Assembly (NCBI GenBank): GCA_032622095.1
Contig: CP136066.1
Coordinates: 62,466,609 to 62,530,608 of the forward strand
DNA from: Siphonodentalium dalli
Taxonomy: Eukaryota; Mollusca; Scaphopoda; Gadilida; Siphonodentaliidae
Length of the DNA stretch: 64,000 bases
Direction: 5' to 3'
Shown here: positions 44,665-55,312 of the stretch, one piece after another
Layout: the number at the start of each line of letters is the position of its first letter
Position numbering within the stretch: the first letter of the stretch is position 1
Notes under the pieces: model-generated
Databases searched by the model: none
What the model was told of the DNA's origin: nothing
The model's input: the letters and a program-made list of their open reading frames with translations, nothing else
Made by a program: the position numbers and the translations under genes

Positions 44665-46752
44665 TAATGGATCACCGTCAATCACCACAACACACAATGG
44701 ATCACGGTAATCACCACAACACACAGCGGATCACCGGTAATTAGCACGACACACAATGGATCACCTGTAATCACCACAACACACAATGGATCACTGGTAA
44801 TCACCACGACACACAATGGATCGCCGGTAATCACCACGACACACAACGGATCACCGGTAATTACCACAACACACAATGGATCACCGGTAATCACCGCGAC
44901 ACACAATGGATCACCGTCAATCACCTCGACACACAATGGATCACCTGTAATCACCACAACACACAATGGATCACCGGTAATCACCAAAACACACAATGGA
45001 TCACCGTTAATCAACGCGACACACAATGGATCACCGGTAATCACCGCGACACACAATGGATCACCTGTAATCACCACAACACACAATGGATCACCGGTAA
45101 TCACCAGGACACACAATGGATCACCGGTTATCACCACGACACACAATGGATCACCGGTAATCACCGCGACAGAAAATGGGTCACCGGTATTCACCACGAC
45201 ACACAATGGGTCACCGGTAATCACCACAACACACAATGGATCACCGGTAATCACAACGACACACAATGGATCACCTGTTATCACCACAACACACAATGGA
45301 TCACCGGTAATCACCACGACACACAATGGATCACCGGTTATCACCACGACACACAATGGATCACCGGTAATCACTACGACATATAATGGATCACCGTCAA
45401 CCCCACGACACACAAAGGATCACCGGTAATCACCGCGACACACACTGGATCACCGGTAATCACCACGACACACAATGGATCACCGGTAATCACTACGACA
45501 TACAATGGATCACCGTCAACCCCACGACACACAATGGATCACCGGTAATCACCGCGACACACAATGGATCACCGGTAATCACTGCGACAACGAATGGATC
45601 ACCGGTAATCACCACAACACACAATGGATCACCGGTAATCACCACGACACACAATGGATCACCGTCAATCACCGCGACACACAAAGGATCACCTGTAATA
45701 ACCTCAACACACAATGGATCACCGGTAATCACCAAAACACACAATGGATCACCGTTAATCACCGCGACACACAATGGATCACCGGTAATCACCGCGACAC
45801 ACAATGGATCACCTGTAATCACCACAACACACAATGGATCACCGGTAATCACCAGGACACACAATGGATCAACAGTTATCACCACGACACACAATGAATC
45901 ACCGGTAATCACCACAACACACAATGGATCACCGGTAATCACCGCGACAGAAAATGGGTCACCGGTAATCACCACGACACACAATGGGTCACCGGTAATC
46001 ACCACAACACACAATGGATCACCGGTAATCACAACGACACACAATGGACCACCTGTTATCACCACAACACACAATGGATCACCGGTAATCACCACGACAC
46101 ACAATGGATCACCGGTTATCACCACGACACACAATGGATCACCGGTAATCACTACGACATACAATGGATCACCGTCAACCCCACGACACACAATGTATCA
46201 CAGGTAATCACCGCGACACACACTGGATCACCGGTAATCACCACGACACACAATGGATCACCGGTAATCACTACGACATACACTGGATCACCGTCAACCC
46301 CACGACACACAATGGATCACCGGTAATCACCGCGACACACAATGGATCACCGGTAATCACCACGACAACCAATGGATCACCGGTAATCACTACGACATAA
46401 AATGGATCACCGTCAACCCCACGACACACAATGGATCACCGGTAATCACAGCGACACACAATGGATCACCGGTAATCACCACGACCCACAATGGATCACC
46501 GGTAATCACCGCGACATACAATGGATCACCGTCAACCCCACGACACACAATGGATCACCGGTATTCACCGCGATACACAATGGATCACCGATATTCACCG
46601 CGATACACAATGGATCACCGGTAATCACCGCGACACACAATGGATCACCGGTAATCACCGCGACACACAATGGATCACCATTAATCAACGCGACACACAC
46701 TGGATCACCGGTAATCACCACGACACACAATTGATCACCGGTAATCACCGCG
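44665..46752 (+). repeat. Minisatellite, 30-bp units, about 69 copies
   Basis: The unit is AATGGATCACCGGTAATCAC plus CACGACACAC. Variant units GTCAACCCCACG are 29 bp and lie at 45396, 45515, 46174, 46293, 46412 and 46531. The 119-bp spacing marks a four-unit higher-order repeat. A 778-bp repeat (26 units) is shown by GACAGAAAATGGG at 45171 and 45949 and by GTCAACCCC at 45396 and 46174. Frames of 243, 273 and 232 codons on both strands break exactly at 29-bp units and are not genes. Confidence 0.97.
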
Positions 46753-46755
46753 AAT

Positions 46756-46760
<5 letters not shown>

Positions 46761-46787
<27 letters not shown>
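46761..46787. repeat. (TA)n microsatellite
   Basis: An uninterrupted run of TA directly after the 30-bp array, in the AA-family element's right part. Confidence 0.95.
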
Positions 46788-46790
<3 letters not shown>

Positions 46791-46800
46791 ATGTCTGCCT

Positions 46801-47396
46801 GTCTGTCTGTGTTCTATAGAAATTCACGGGGGACCATCTTGATGGCACCAAATGGGTCTAACAGGGGTAACTTTTTACGAGAAAGATAATGGTGCGGGTT
46901 AGAATTTTCTAAAGTGACGCTGTTGTTGTCAGGGGCAGAAAATGGGGCAGCAATTTTGTTTGTCGCCGATCAAATTTATAAAGAATCATCCCCATGGTAT
47001 GAGGAATCTAATGGTGTGTTTTAAAGATGTTAACATTTCGAGTCAGGGGTGCACGGAATGGGGGGGGGGGGCGTCACCAAAATTGATAAAAATATTTTTA
47101 GCGCCGATTTCCAACAAGTTGATAAATATTCCAATTTCCATTGATACATATTCTTCTCCATGATACGCGGAATCTAATCTTGCTATTTAAAGACGCCAAA
47201 AGTTGCGCCGTTTAGGTGACATTGGGGGCACACTAAATAAACAAAGTCATATTGGACTCGATTGAGTTTTTATCGGGACGTCACGAAGTAAGTCTATTGC
47301 TAAATGAATCGATGAAATTGTGATACGCGATACTCTGGTGCATTTAGCAGACGTTTCACTTCCGCATTGCGTTTTTTTTCAATTTCCGTGTTCAAA
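46801..47396. other. Unassigned sequence
   Basis: Contains a TGTCTGCCTGTCTGTCTG run (46792-46810), a G run near 47059, and no recognised coding region. Confidence 0.4.
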
Positions 47397-47510
47397 ATCA
47401 TGCTTTCTGATGATCAAATACAAGCTTTTATAGAGAATCAAGTGCCGAGAAATACTAAAAATAATCACAAAAGTTTTTTTCCCAAAGTTTGGATAAACAT
47501 ACAGATGGAT
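47397..47510 (+). pseudogene. Possible Crypton-type tyrosine-recombinase N-terminal fragment
   Basis: The frame reads LSDDQIQAFIENQVPRNTKN then a basic, aromatic stretch ending in KVWINIQ. The FIE.Q..NTK pattern resembles the N-terminal region of Crypton-derived and related phage-integrase-like animal proteins. The match is short and made from memory. The frame then enters a hairpin and ends. No catalytic Arg, His or Tyr region is present. Confidence 0.25.
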
Positions 47511-47526
47511 AATAAAAATGTTATTA

Positions 47527-47636
47527 TACAATGTTGTGTACAGAGCGTGTTTTTCTTGTATGCGTCTTGTCTAATATGACTTTTCGCCACAACCTGGACT
47601 CCTACAAGAAAAACACATACTGTACACAACATTGTA
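47527..47636. repeat. 110-bp foldback
   Basis: TACAATGTTGTGTACAG then GTGTTTTTCTTGTA pair with TACAAGAAAAACAC then TGTACACAACATTGTA. Arms of about 34 bp with a short mismatch, 42-bp loop. It follows the possible Crypton fragment. Confidence 0.92.
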
Positions 47637-47762
47637 TACTAACTTTGTATTACTAGGTGTACATGTATTTTGGAACACAAACAGTCAAGTTATATTGTTA
47701 TATAATAAATGGAAATGGCGTAAACTATTCAGAGTGGTTGTCGGTGATTTGCAGCATTTATC

Positions 47763-47979
47763 TTAAAGGGGTACTCTACACTAAATCCGGCCATTTATGG
47801 GACCACCTCCTTTAATACTGGAGTAATAAATTCATTTTCATTATAACTAACATGTCTTTTGTATCGTTCATAGAGCACAATAATCCATGGCTCAAATTCA
47901 TTCATTTGTTGCATATATTCTGTTGCGTATAAAATGAGATGATCCCACATTGCCGAATTCAGTGTAGAGCACCCTTTAA
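47763..47979. mobile_element. TTAA MITE, 217 bp
   Basis: Ends are TTAAAGGGGTACTCTACACT (47763) and AGTGTAGAGCACCCTTTAA (47979), with inner arms ATGGGACCACC and GATCCCACAT. The 104-codon minus-strand frame across it is a by-product. It shares the TTAAAGG start with MITE J and the element at 39182, but not the interior. Confidence 0.92.
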
Positions 47980-48044
47980 GCCGCTCCAGGCATGTTCTTC
48001 TGGGTTCTTGATTATCAACGGCGCATGGATTTAGTCGGGTCACC

Positions 48045-48295
48045 ATGGTATTGAGCGTTTTGCTTATCGTACACTCTTTAGGCACTGTAGGCTGACTATG
48101 TAATGACAACTAAAAGTCTTATTGTCGCTGTTCGAAATGTGTTTTCATTGCGGCCCTCGCCATAAAATGTAGTAACGACATAAGTCCACTGTGGGTTTAT
48201 TTCAGAATCAAATAATACAACACGAAGCTATGTGAATATTATAAGTCGATTATGAACCCATTTGCGCGAGGATACGTTGCTTCTATGTGAACTTG
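48045..48295 (+). repeat. AA-family right end followed by an E-family arm
   Basis: TATTGAGCGTTTTGCTTATC and GTACACTCTTTAGGCACTGT, then GTCGCTGTTCGAAATGTGTT and E arm blocks (GGCCCTCGCCATAAAATG, AAGTCCACTGTGGG). The same order occurs at 56645-56830, so AA and E travel together here: AA lies inside an E element or the block was duplicated. The E arm contains one copy of the unit expanded at 20687. Confidence 0.75.
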
Positions 48296-49717
48296 CTCTC
48301 ACCGGAGTACACGTGAACGCTTGCCTTCTAACAATGACAAAACTCGCTAACGTGTGGACGAAAAAATACAACATAGATCATGCATTCTTGGACATTTGCG
48401 CAGTTGCATAACAACAACTGTTTGCAAATATTTCCGTTGGTTTGATAAATAATCCTATTTCTCCGGTGACATTTCAAAGATTTCTTTGAGGATTAACGAG
48501 CATGGACGCGTGTTTTATCAGCAGAAAACATTCTATGTTCCGCCAGATGATGGCCATAATAATTGACAACGACAACTGCTAGGCGTCGTTGTATTAAGTG
48601 CTATCCTCTTGAGACATATAAATGGCTATAATGGTCTTAATGTACCTGCAATGTACATCACGATCATTCATCTCAACCAATAGGAATCGTTGGGAATCAT
48701 AATCGTTCTTTTTGTGTTTAATTGAGCATGGCATCCCACAGGGTACACGTGACCCGGGGAAGCACTGTTGGTATGATAATGTCCGCCTGTCAGTCGACAG
48801 CATCCATATTGTAATTACTAAGAGGTGTCTGGGTAGTAACGTATGACACACACAAACAAACACAAACGTTCCACAATTAACCCTGTACATTAATATTCAC
48901 TTCGTTCACCCACTATGTACTATTAGGCACATGCAGCATGCTTATTTCCACGTATGCATGACTGGTCTTTAGTGACTTTACATATATGCGGACGTCGTCC
49001 AGGGACGTATGTGGCTAGTGGTTGTTGAGGGTGTCCAACATAGAATTTTCAACTTCATCCACTCCTTGAACCAGACCCATATTTCCAAGTTCGGGAAATT
49101 TTATCTGGACCACGGGTTGAAATTTTCCAATGATACACCAAAAGTTTCCAAATGTTGAAATTTCCCAACCTTACACCCCTAAGATTGGAAAATGTTCAAC
49201 TGATGACGATTTCAGTCAAACAGTTTAGCCTCAAGTTTGGAAGTATTAATCATTTTGGTGTAAATCAACACATTTCATACTAAAAATCAAACTACCAGCA
49301 TAATTTCAACATATTTTTGGTTTGAATATGTTGTGTAAGGCGTGAAATTACGAACAAGTGGTATTATTTTTTACCATAATTGCCCACCCCCTGCCGTCGT
49401 CTACTCTCACTTACATGTACTGACGCGTAAACATGGTCGATTGGGAACAGTCATGCCTTCATTTTGAATGACTTATCATATACATAACAATCAAGGTTCC
49501 AAAACCATGACTACATGACATATAGTGACCTATCAGCGATAAACTATACAAATCAATTCACGCACAATCCATGCGGCTATCGGAGAAGTAGTCAATTATT
49601 GTAGGCTGGATAATCGTTTGCCCGTGGGCGAATCTGTCTGTCTCCGTAGAATACGATTGGTCATAAAAGGTCATTACCAGAGGTCACTACGTAAAGCGCA
49701 AAAAACTATTGCACGGA
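48296..49717. other. Unassigned sequence
   Basis: A 98-codon minus-strand frame (48594-48890) is not recognisable. The segment at 49040-49215 holds repeated TTCCAA motifs (GGAAATTTT, AAAATGTTCAACTGATGA) like those near 2880 and 13540, probably an old dispersed repeat. Confidence 0.4.
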
Positions 49718-50115
49718 ATACTATTAGGGTCACTTCCTAATGGCGCGTATGGCGCTCGCCGCAATCGCCAGAAGCGTCAAATGTACGACCATTGTCGCAT
49801 ATTTTTCGCTTTCGGCACACGATAAAACATGTAAATGTCCCGTGTTTTGGCTCGCAACGAAAGCGACAAAATATAATGTCGCACCTTATGACATTATGGC
49901 GCACATTTTATTGCATCTGGCGGTTTCAGTACGCCAAAACGTGCGACACTATTGCATGTTTTGGCGCGCGCCGAAAGCGACACAAGTTCCAACATGTGTG
50001 ACATTGTGGCTCACATTTTGTCGCTTCTGCCGCTTCGGCGCACGACTAATGGCGCACATTTTGTTGCTTTCGGAGCGCGCCAGAAGCTCCATTAGGACAT
50101 GGCCCTAATAGTATT
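49718..50115. mobile_element. GC-rich foldback element with internal quasi-repeats
   Basis: Ends are AATACTATTAGGGTCACTTC (49718) and GGCCCTAATAGTATT (50115). Next come CCTAATGGCGCG and GCGCGCCAGAAGCTCCATTA. The interior repeats variants of GCGCACATTTTGTYGCWTY and CGGCGCRCGCCAAAAC several times in both orientations, so it can fold in many registers. Much GC-richer than its surroundings. A 122-codon frame across it is not credible as a gene. Confidence 0.85.
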
Positions 50116-51476
50116 ATATACCACTGGACACTGTGTGTGCTGAATTCGGTAACTGTTTGCTGGAACTGGGACCACATAACTAGGCTAATATTTTGCTATC
50201 TACTGGTGAGTCTGTGACCAAAAACTAAAAAACAGTTGTCTTGAATGCTACAAGCAAACTGATGACTTCAGCTTCAAAGGCAACTCATTATTAAAGCCCC
50301 CACCCTACTTTCATTCTGGGAGAAGGAAAATAAATATGATACTTTGCAAAATACGAACCTATGTAGCAATCTCCATTCATACATGTTTTGAAACCATATA
50401 TCTGAAACTCATATTTGTACCTGTAGTTCGGGCATTAAAGAACCAACCATCATTTCCATGTATGACGAAACATTAAGGCATGCCCAACAACCAAAATAAC
50501 ATTCTTTTTTTAGATTAATACAATCGTATATAGCTAAAACAAAGCGTTTAGAACGACCCTAACCAAACCAAGAAATCAGTAATGACTACCATCTTCATAT
50601 TGCTCGGCGACTTCTAAAATATCGAGTTTGGAATACGGGTGAAATTACCAGCCCCAGCAACTCACAAACTTTGTATTCCGTATCCCTTGCCAAAAATTTC
50701 TGCATTCTGGTAATTCTAATGTATTTGTTTCAAATGTATCAGGATGAGGATTCATGTAAATTTTAAAACGTGTGCCTCAATTCCATCTGTGTTTGAAAAT
50801 ATTATTCCAGATATATTAAAATATGCTTAAAGTACATGACTTCAGTTTGATAATGTACATCATTTCACAGTGGAATAATAGTTTGTTGATAGTAAGATCT
50901 CGTGGTAGGAAGTTGTAAAAGTACCGCACGTAGATACTACCGTCTTCCGATAAGTAACTAAGACACCTGCAATTGACTAGACATGGCGTGCCCGCCGCCG
51001 AACTGGAAGGCTTAAGTAGCGATACGTCTTAACGTCAACGAGTTGGATCATGCCAACAGTGCAAAGACATGGTTCCATTTGGGGTGACTTATCATGGCAA
51101 TCACAATCATGACAATGCCATATGGTGACATATCAACAAAACATTCTAAATAGAGGATCTACATTGAATATTGAGTCACAATTATATACGAAATTTATTA
51201 ACCGAGTGCACTAAATTCGATTCGAGCAGAGCTATAGTATTTAGTGGACGAGGTTTATAAATTTCGTATAGAATTGCGACAAATTTGAGATCCATTTTAA
51301 CACATAATCACATGTTAGCATGGAAACGATATCGTAATATCATATGAGTATACTGTAACCACAACTATGAATAAATTATATTAATAAAAAAGAACCTCCC
51401 ACCCAACCTGTGGCTGACATACAAAAACAAAGAAACCGAGACAGTGCTGAGCCCACAATTTCCCTTGTGCCGCCGT
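50116..51476. other. Unassigned sequence
   Basis: Weak similarity of 51040-51150 to 49420-49530 (GACTTATCAT, TGACATAT) suggests an old duplication. An imperfect inverted pair lies around 51185-51275 (TATACGAAATTTATTAACC against TATAAATTTCGTATA). No gene seen. Confidence 0.45.
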
Positions 51477-51655
51477 ATCTTATTTTGACCACCAACAGTT
51501 TGCAATAATGGTAATTTTTTCGGTATTGATAAGAACAATATGAACTGGACCAGACATCGACAATTTTAATCATAAAACATAAGAACTAAGAACACGTAAG
51601 AAATCCTTACCAAATGTCCTTATGGCAGTGATATCTCTGCCTGGAGTTTGCTGCT
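51477..51655 (+). repeat. Dispersed repeat S, copy 1
   Basis: Matches 57871-58063 in direct orientation: AATAATGGTAATTTTTTCGG, ACAATTTTAATCATAAAACA, TAAGAACTAAGA and AGAAATCCTTACC, then CTCTGCCTGGAGTTTG. Copy 2 has about 30 extra bases before the last block. Confidence 0.85.
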
Positions 51656-51784
51656 ATTGGTCTTACAATGTTAGGCACACACTGCTCCTTTGTTGGTGTC
51701 CACCTTGAATTTTCCAACTGCACCCCCTTGAACCAGACCAAACACAACAGTTCTCGAAATTACATTTACAACCCAACTGGCATC

Positions 51785-52147
51785 TTAAAGTGATGTGAAA
51801 CATACCGGTATGGTGATCAAATAGAAATGTAGAATAAACTTGTTCAAAGTAGTTATTTTTACAAATATTATATCTAAATTTATAACACACACCGTCAATC
51901 GTATGTATTAATTAAATTCTCAATGGTGAAATCGTTTTCGTTAGTTTATTGCCGATAGATGCGTCCCGAATCGAGTAGTAAATATTTACAATTGAGCTTA
52001 GTTCAGACGTTGTTTTCTATGGAGTGGTACGGTCGATTTGCTTAAGATTTTCGGCTGTGTTAGTGTTGCATTCCTCAAATTGGCATAGTGCCTGAATACT
52101 AACTTATCAATTTCACGCACCCGAGCAAGTACATAATATGTCATTAA
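51785..52147 (+). mobile_element. TTAA MITE family B, copy 5
   Basis: Runs from TTAAAGTGATGTGAAACATA to CATAATATGTCATTAA. It keeps CTTGTTCAAAGTAGTTATTT, CGATAGATGCGTCCCGAATC and TTTTCTATGGAGTGGTACGG. About 363 bp. Confidence 0.92.
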
Positions 52148-52254
52148 GCAAAGAAACTCATTGCCCCATTGTACACCTTCATAACTGAATGAAGTAATCA
52201 ATTTATTATATAAAGGGTTAAGTAATAATCAATTTATTATAAAGGGCTAAGTAA

Positions 52255-54150
52255 CAGTAGATTAAATAACATGGGACTGAATGTCCTTGATAATCTCTAG
52301 GTTTCAGACGAAGCTGTACAATCGTCCATGAACTATAAGCTTCGTGTAGCACCATGAACTATAAGCTTCGTGTAGCACCACGAACTATAAGCTTCGTGTA
52401 GCACCATGAACTATAAGCTTCGTGTAGCACCAAGGCATATGGTGCGAAACGTTCATCCACTCTGAATGGTGTAGATGATGAGATAAATTGACTGCTGAGT
52501 AGACATATAACCAAATATATGGATAATATCTTGCGATACGATTCAGTCGGGAGTCGGCCTGTCATATAATATAAATGTAAGACCCAGCGAGCACTAAGAC
52601 ACGATGCAAAACATTTATAGACAGTTGGTTTAAACATATTTTATAAGCAAAAGCTAAAGGTAACTTAGAAACGTCTCTCTCCCAAATACATTTAAACAAA
52701 AAAATACATACATTTGCCTGAACTTTAAGAGTAATTCGAACACATTCATGTAGAAAGTGTAACAAAGTGTGTATATATTCAAATTATAAATAATATATAT
52801 CCATGTTTGTTGGTTTTTGATCACTCCTGAATCGGGATAATCTGCGAAAACGTCGAGTGAAATTACAAATTGCACGTCGATAAAACGGCAAAACTAGATT
52901 TAATATAATGTTGTACTGCTATACTTAGTTTTTCATTGTCCATAGCATTTACGCCAGTAATTACAACAATATACTTACTAATGTTATATAGACGGTTGAT
53001 GATGGCTTAACCCAGTACATGTACTGATTCGGAACATAACTAAATTATGCGTTTCTTCCAGACGAATCTGTAAAAAATATGTAGGGTCCTCAGGAAGAGA
53101 CTTCTGGTATCTAAATATGAAAGAAAATGTATCTTAAAAGGTCAGTTACAGAGGGCATCTGTTGACGTTCTGTTTCCTATGGAAACAGCGTTTCGTCCTC
53201 ATTTAACAGACCGAGAGGTGACCAATGAACAATGCAAACAATAGTTATGCACTCTGAGTGTTGGGTCTATATTAGTGCTGAATAGCAATGGAACTAAGTG
53301 ATCTGATCGCATGCTTTCAGACGGATCTGTACACTCATCCTAGAGCTATAAGATTCATGGGTCACTAAGGCACATAGTGCAGATGATCCATTATATATGG
53401 TGTTGATGATGAGATAATTGACTGCTGAGTTGACATATACCCAAATAAGATGAATTATTTCTTACCAGACAATCCAGTGTTGGGCTATATTATAGTGCTT
53501 AGAAATGGGACTTAGTGTTCTGATCGCTTGCGTTCAGACATATCTGTAGACTCGCATGTCATATCAAAGGTTCAGCGGTCACTAAGGCAACGTACAAAAC
53601 GATGACGCCCACGAGATGATGTAGGTGCTGGGCTGATTGACTGTTGGGTGGAAATATAATAAAATAAGATGGATAAGCTCTTGCCGGACGAATCAACCAG
53701 GAGTCGATCTGGCCCAGAGTATAAGTTTAAGGCTCACGGGTCACTAATGCACTGTGCCAAGTGAATTAATGTTGAGTGGAATTATAACCATCTGACATGG
53801 ATAATCTCATACCAGACAAATGCATTGGGAGTTCTTTGAATACTATTGGCCTAACAATATGTTGTACATGTTAACTCGCCAAGGCACATACAGTGCAAGA
53901 AAGTCATATATACTGTATAGCCGTTGGACTATCTCAGTGATGAGTGGAAATTGGTCTAAATAACCAGGATTAACTCTAGCTCCCAGACGAGTATGTTGAT
54001 TCGCCATGAAATGTCGCGTTCAGATGTCAATAGTGCATAATTAAGAATCAATTATACACTACATGTGATAAGATCCTTGATTGGCTGATTGGCTGCGGGA
54101 CTAAATGGTCAGGATAATGGTAGCCTTCAGGCGAGTCTGTCTGCTTTCTA
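52255..54150 (+). repeat. Degenerate tandem array, about 215-230-bp units
   Basis: Recurring ordered blocks are GATGATGAGATAATTGACTG with CTGAGT, ACATATAACCAAATA, ATGGATAATMTCTTRC, CCAGACGAATC, GGGAGTCGGYCTG, TTCAGACGGATCTGTACA and GGTCACTAAGGCACATAGTG. Clear units start near 52472, 53407 and 53620, with weaker ones to about 54110. About 700 bp of other sequence (52560-53260) interrupts it. Strong divergence marks it as old. Confidence 0.7.
52328..52431 (+). repeat. Minisatellite, 26-bp units x4, inside the degenerate array
   Basis: The unit is ATGAACTATAAGCTTCGTGT plus AGCACC, repeated at 52328, 52354, 52380 and 52406. It corresponds to a single segment (AGAGCTATAAGATTCATGGG) in the neighbouring 220-bp unit near 53342, so it is a secondary expansion. 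Confidence 0.95.
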
Positions 54151-54164
54151 GACAACATATCCGC

Positions 54165-54310
54165 GTGAAAATAGGTTCATATTGGACCTAAATATTTGCA
54201 TAGGTTATTATTGCGCTTCTTTGATTCTGAGCTTATATCCGTTTTTCCGTCCAATGGCGCGGGCCGCAGTGAAACAACATTATAAAGAGCGTGAATCTGG
54301 TAAGTTGTGT
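54165..54310 (-). mobile_element. E-family MITE arm, left orientation
   Basis: ACAACATATCCGCGTGAAAA, TAGGTTCATATTGGACCTAA, ATGGCGCGGGCCGCAGTGAA and GAATCTGGTAAGTTGTG. It could pair with the right arm at 56735-56830 as the two ends of one 2.7-kb element containing the material between. Confidence 0.7.
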
Positions 54311-54614
54311 CGATGAAAAAAGTTAGATTAAAGGGACGAGCGGCATTCGTTGTAGGTTATAAATTAGAAATAATATTCGCGCGCATTATACGACGGTTGT
54401 AAAACCCCTAATTTGGTGTGTCTACAACTTACAACTCGGAAACGTTTTTTGTTTTTGTTACATAACAAAGGAAAAACATTTGACAACAACATACTGTTTA
54501 TGCCATATTTCTGTTTGGTATACGAACAAGGTCTGTCTATATTTTACTATTATTTCTGCTTATGGCGGGTTATGACGGAGGTGAATATTTTAACAGCATA
54601 CCCATCGCCAACGC
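54311..54614. other. Unassigned sequence
   Basis: No feature recognised. An 86-codon frame runs through into the next MITE. Confidence 0.35.
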
Positions 54615-54817
54615 CGCCCGTATCTTTAATGACGGGAGCTGCACTCTTCTTTTTTTATGCAAGTCTCACATAGGGAGCCTCGTATATATAAGACAATGCA
54701 CTGGCTTACAATGTCAATGTAAATATTGTCAGGCCAGTGCATTCTCTTACATATGCGAAGCTCCCTGTGGGAGACTCGCATATGATATAAGATAATGCAC
54801 TGACACAGTGTTTAGTG
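54615..54817. mobile_element. Palindrome MITE, locus 9, diverged
   Basis: CTTTAATGACGGGAGCTGCA corresponds to the start of the second member at 41736. Two hairpins follow (AAGTCTCACATAGGGAGCCT, and CATTCTCTTACATATGCGAA facing CGCATATGATATAAGATAAT). The outer ends are worn. Confidence 0.75.
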
Positions 54818-55036
54818 CATCTCACCGCAAGAGTTGACATTAAGACTTACCAACATAACATAATGAGATTTAGTTTCGATCCGTATCTGAAGTTAGATTG
54901 TTCAATGCCGCGATTTGAAGATCAGGGTCAAGTTATGTTTTTAATTGCATTTTATACCTGACGTGTTGCTGATTGGAGGTCAAAACACACTATTATAATT
55001 GTATTATCCGAACCGGTCCTTGGTCGATGCCAATCT
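54818..55036. other. Unassigned sequence
   Basis: Nothing recognised. Confidence 0.35.
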
Positions 55037-55075
55037 CTACTAGAGCCAAGCCTTGAAATAGTGTGTCTGTCTTTT

Positions 55076-55168
55076 GCAGAATGAGGTCCCCAGAGGGTGA
55101 ATTTAGTGATGCTATCCCGCACAGCGGGCTAGCATCCCTAAATTCACACTATGGGGACCTCATTCTGC
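55076..55168. repeat. 93-bp palindrome, copy 3
   Basis: GCAGAATGAGGTCCCCAGAG to ATGGGGACCTCATTCTGC, with centre CCCGCACAGCGGG. Confidence 0.95.
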
Positions 55169-55178
55169 TGAGGTGTAA

Positions 55179-55271
55179 GCAGAATGAGGTCCCCAGAGGG
55201 TGAATTTAGTGATGCTAGCCCGCTATGCGGGATAGCATCACTAAATTCACCCTCTGTGGACCTCATTCTGC
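55179..55271. repeat. 93-bp palindrome, copy 4
   Basis: The most regular copy: GCAGAATGAGGTCCCCAGAG, GGTGAATTTAGTGATGCTAG and centre CCCGCTATGCGGG, then the mirror sequence with one mismatch near the end. Confidence 0.95.
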
Positions 55272-55312
55272 AAATAACAGGCACACTATTTCAAGGTTTT
55301 ACTAGAGCGCAC

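Larger units (their letters stand above)
44562..46800 (+). mobile_element. AA-family element expanded by a minisatellite
   Basis: The left part GTGTGTGATAAACAAAACAC, CAACACCGCGGCGATTGTTT and TGGGAGAGTGATTCATGGTG matches 56081-56160. After the array the right part CACCGCGAATATTCTGTATA matches CATCGCGAACATTATACAT (55916) and CACAGCGAACCTTCGATATA (56269). The copies at 55.9 and 56.2 kb hold only one or two array-like units here. A right terminus like that of the 56.1-kb copy appears at about 48050-48080. Confidence 0.75.
55037..55312. mobile_element. Inverted-repeat element with two adjacent 93-bp palindromes
   Basis: Outer arms CTACTAGAGCCAAGCCTTGA and TTTCAAGGTTTTACTAGAG face each other, with ATAGTGTGTCTGTCTTTTGC mirrored by GCAAATAACAGGCACACTAT. 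Between them are two 93-bp palindromes separated by 10 bp. It has the same design as 28680-29430, with the spacer lost. Confidence 0.9.

Noticed and set aside
44682-46207. 230-273-codon open frames on both strands (ITGDPLCVVV and NGSPVITTTH repeats)
   Set aside because: They arise from a stop-free 30-bp unit and are interrupted exactly where 29-bp units shift the frame. The array is explained as an expansion inside a transposon.
47795-48109. 104-codon minus-strand frame
   Set aside because: About half of it is the 217-bp TTAA MITE read through. No domain recognised.
49740-50108. 122-codon frame in the GC-rich foldback
   Set aside because: It follows from GC-rich quasi-repeats and lies wholly inside a foldback element.
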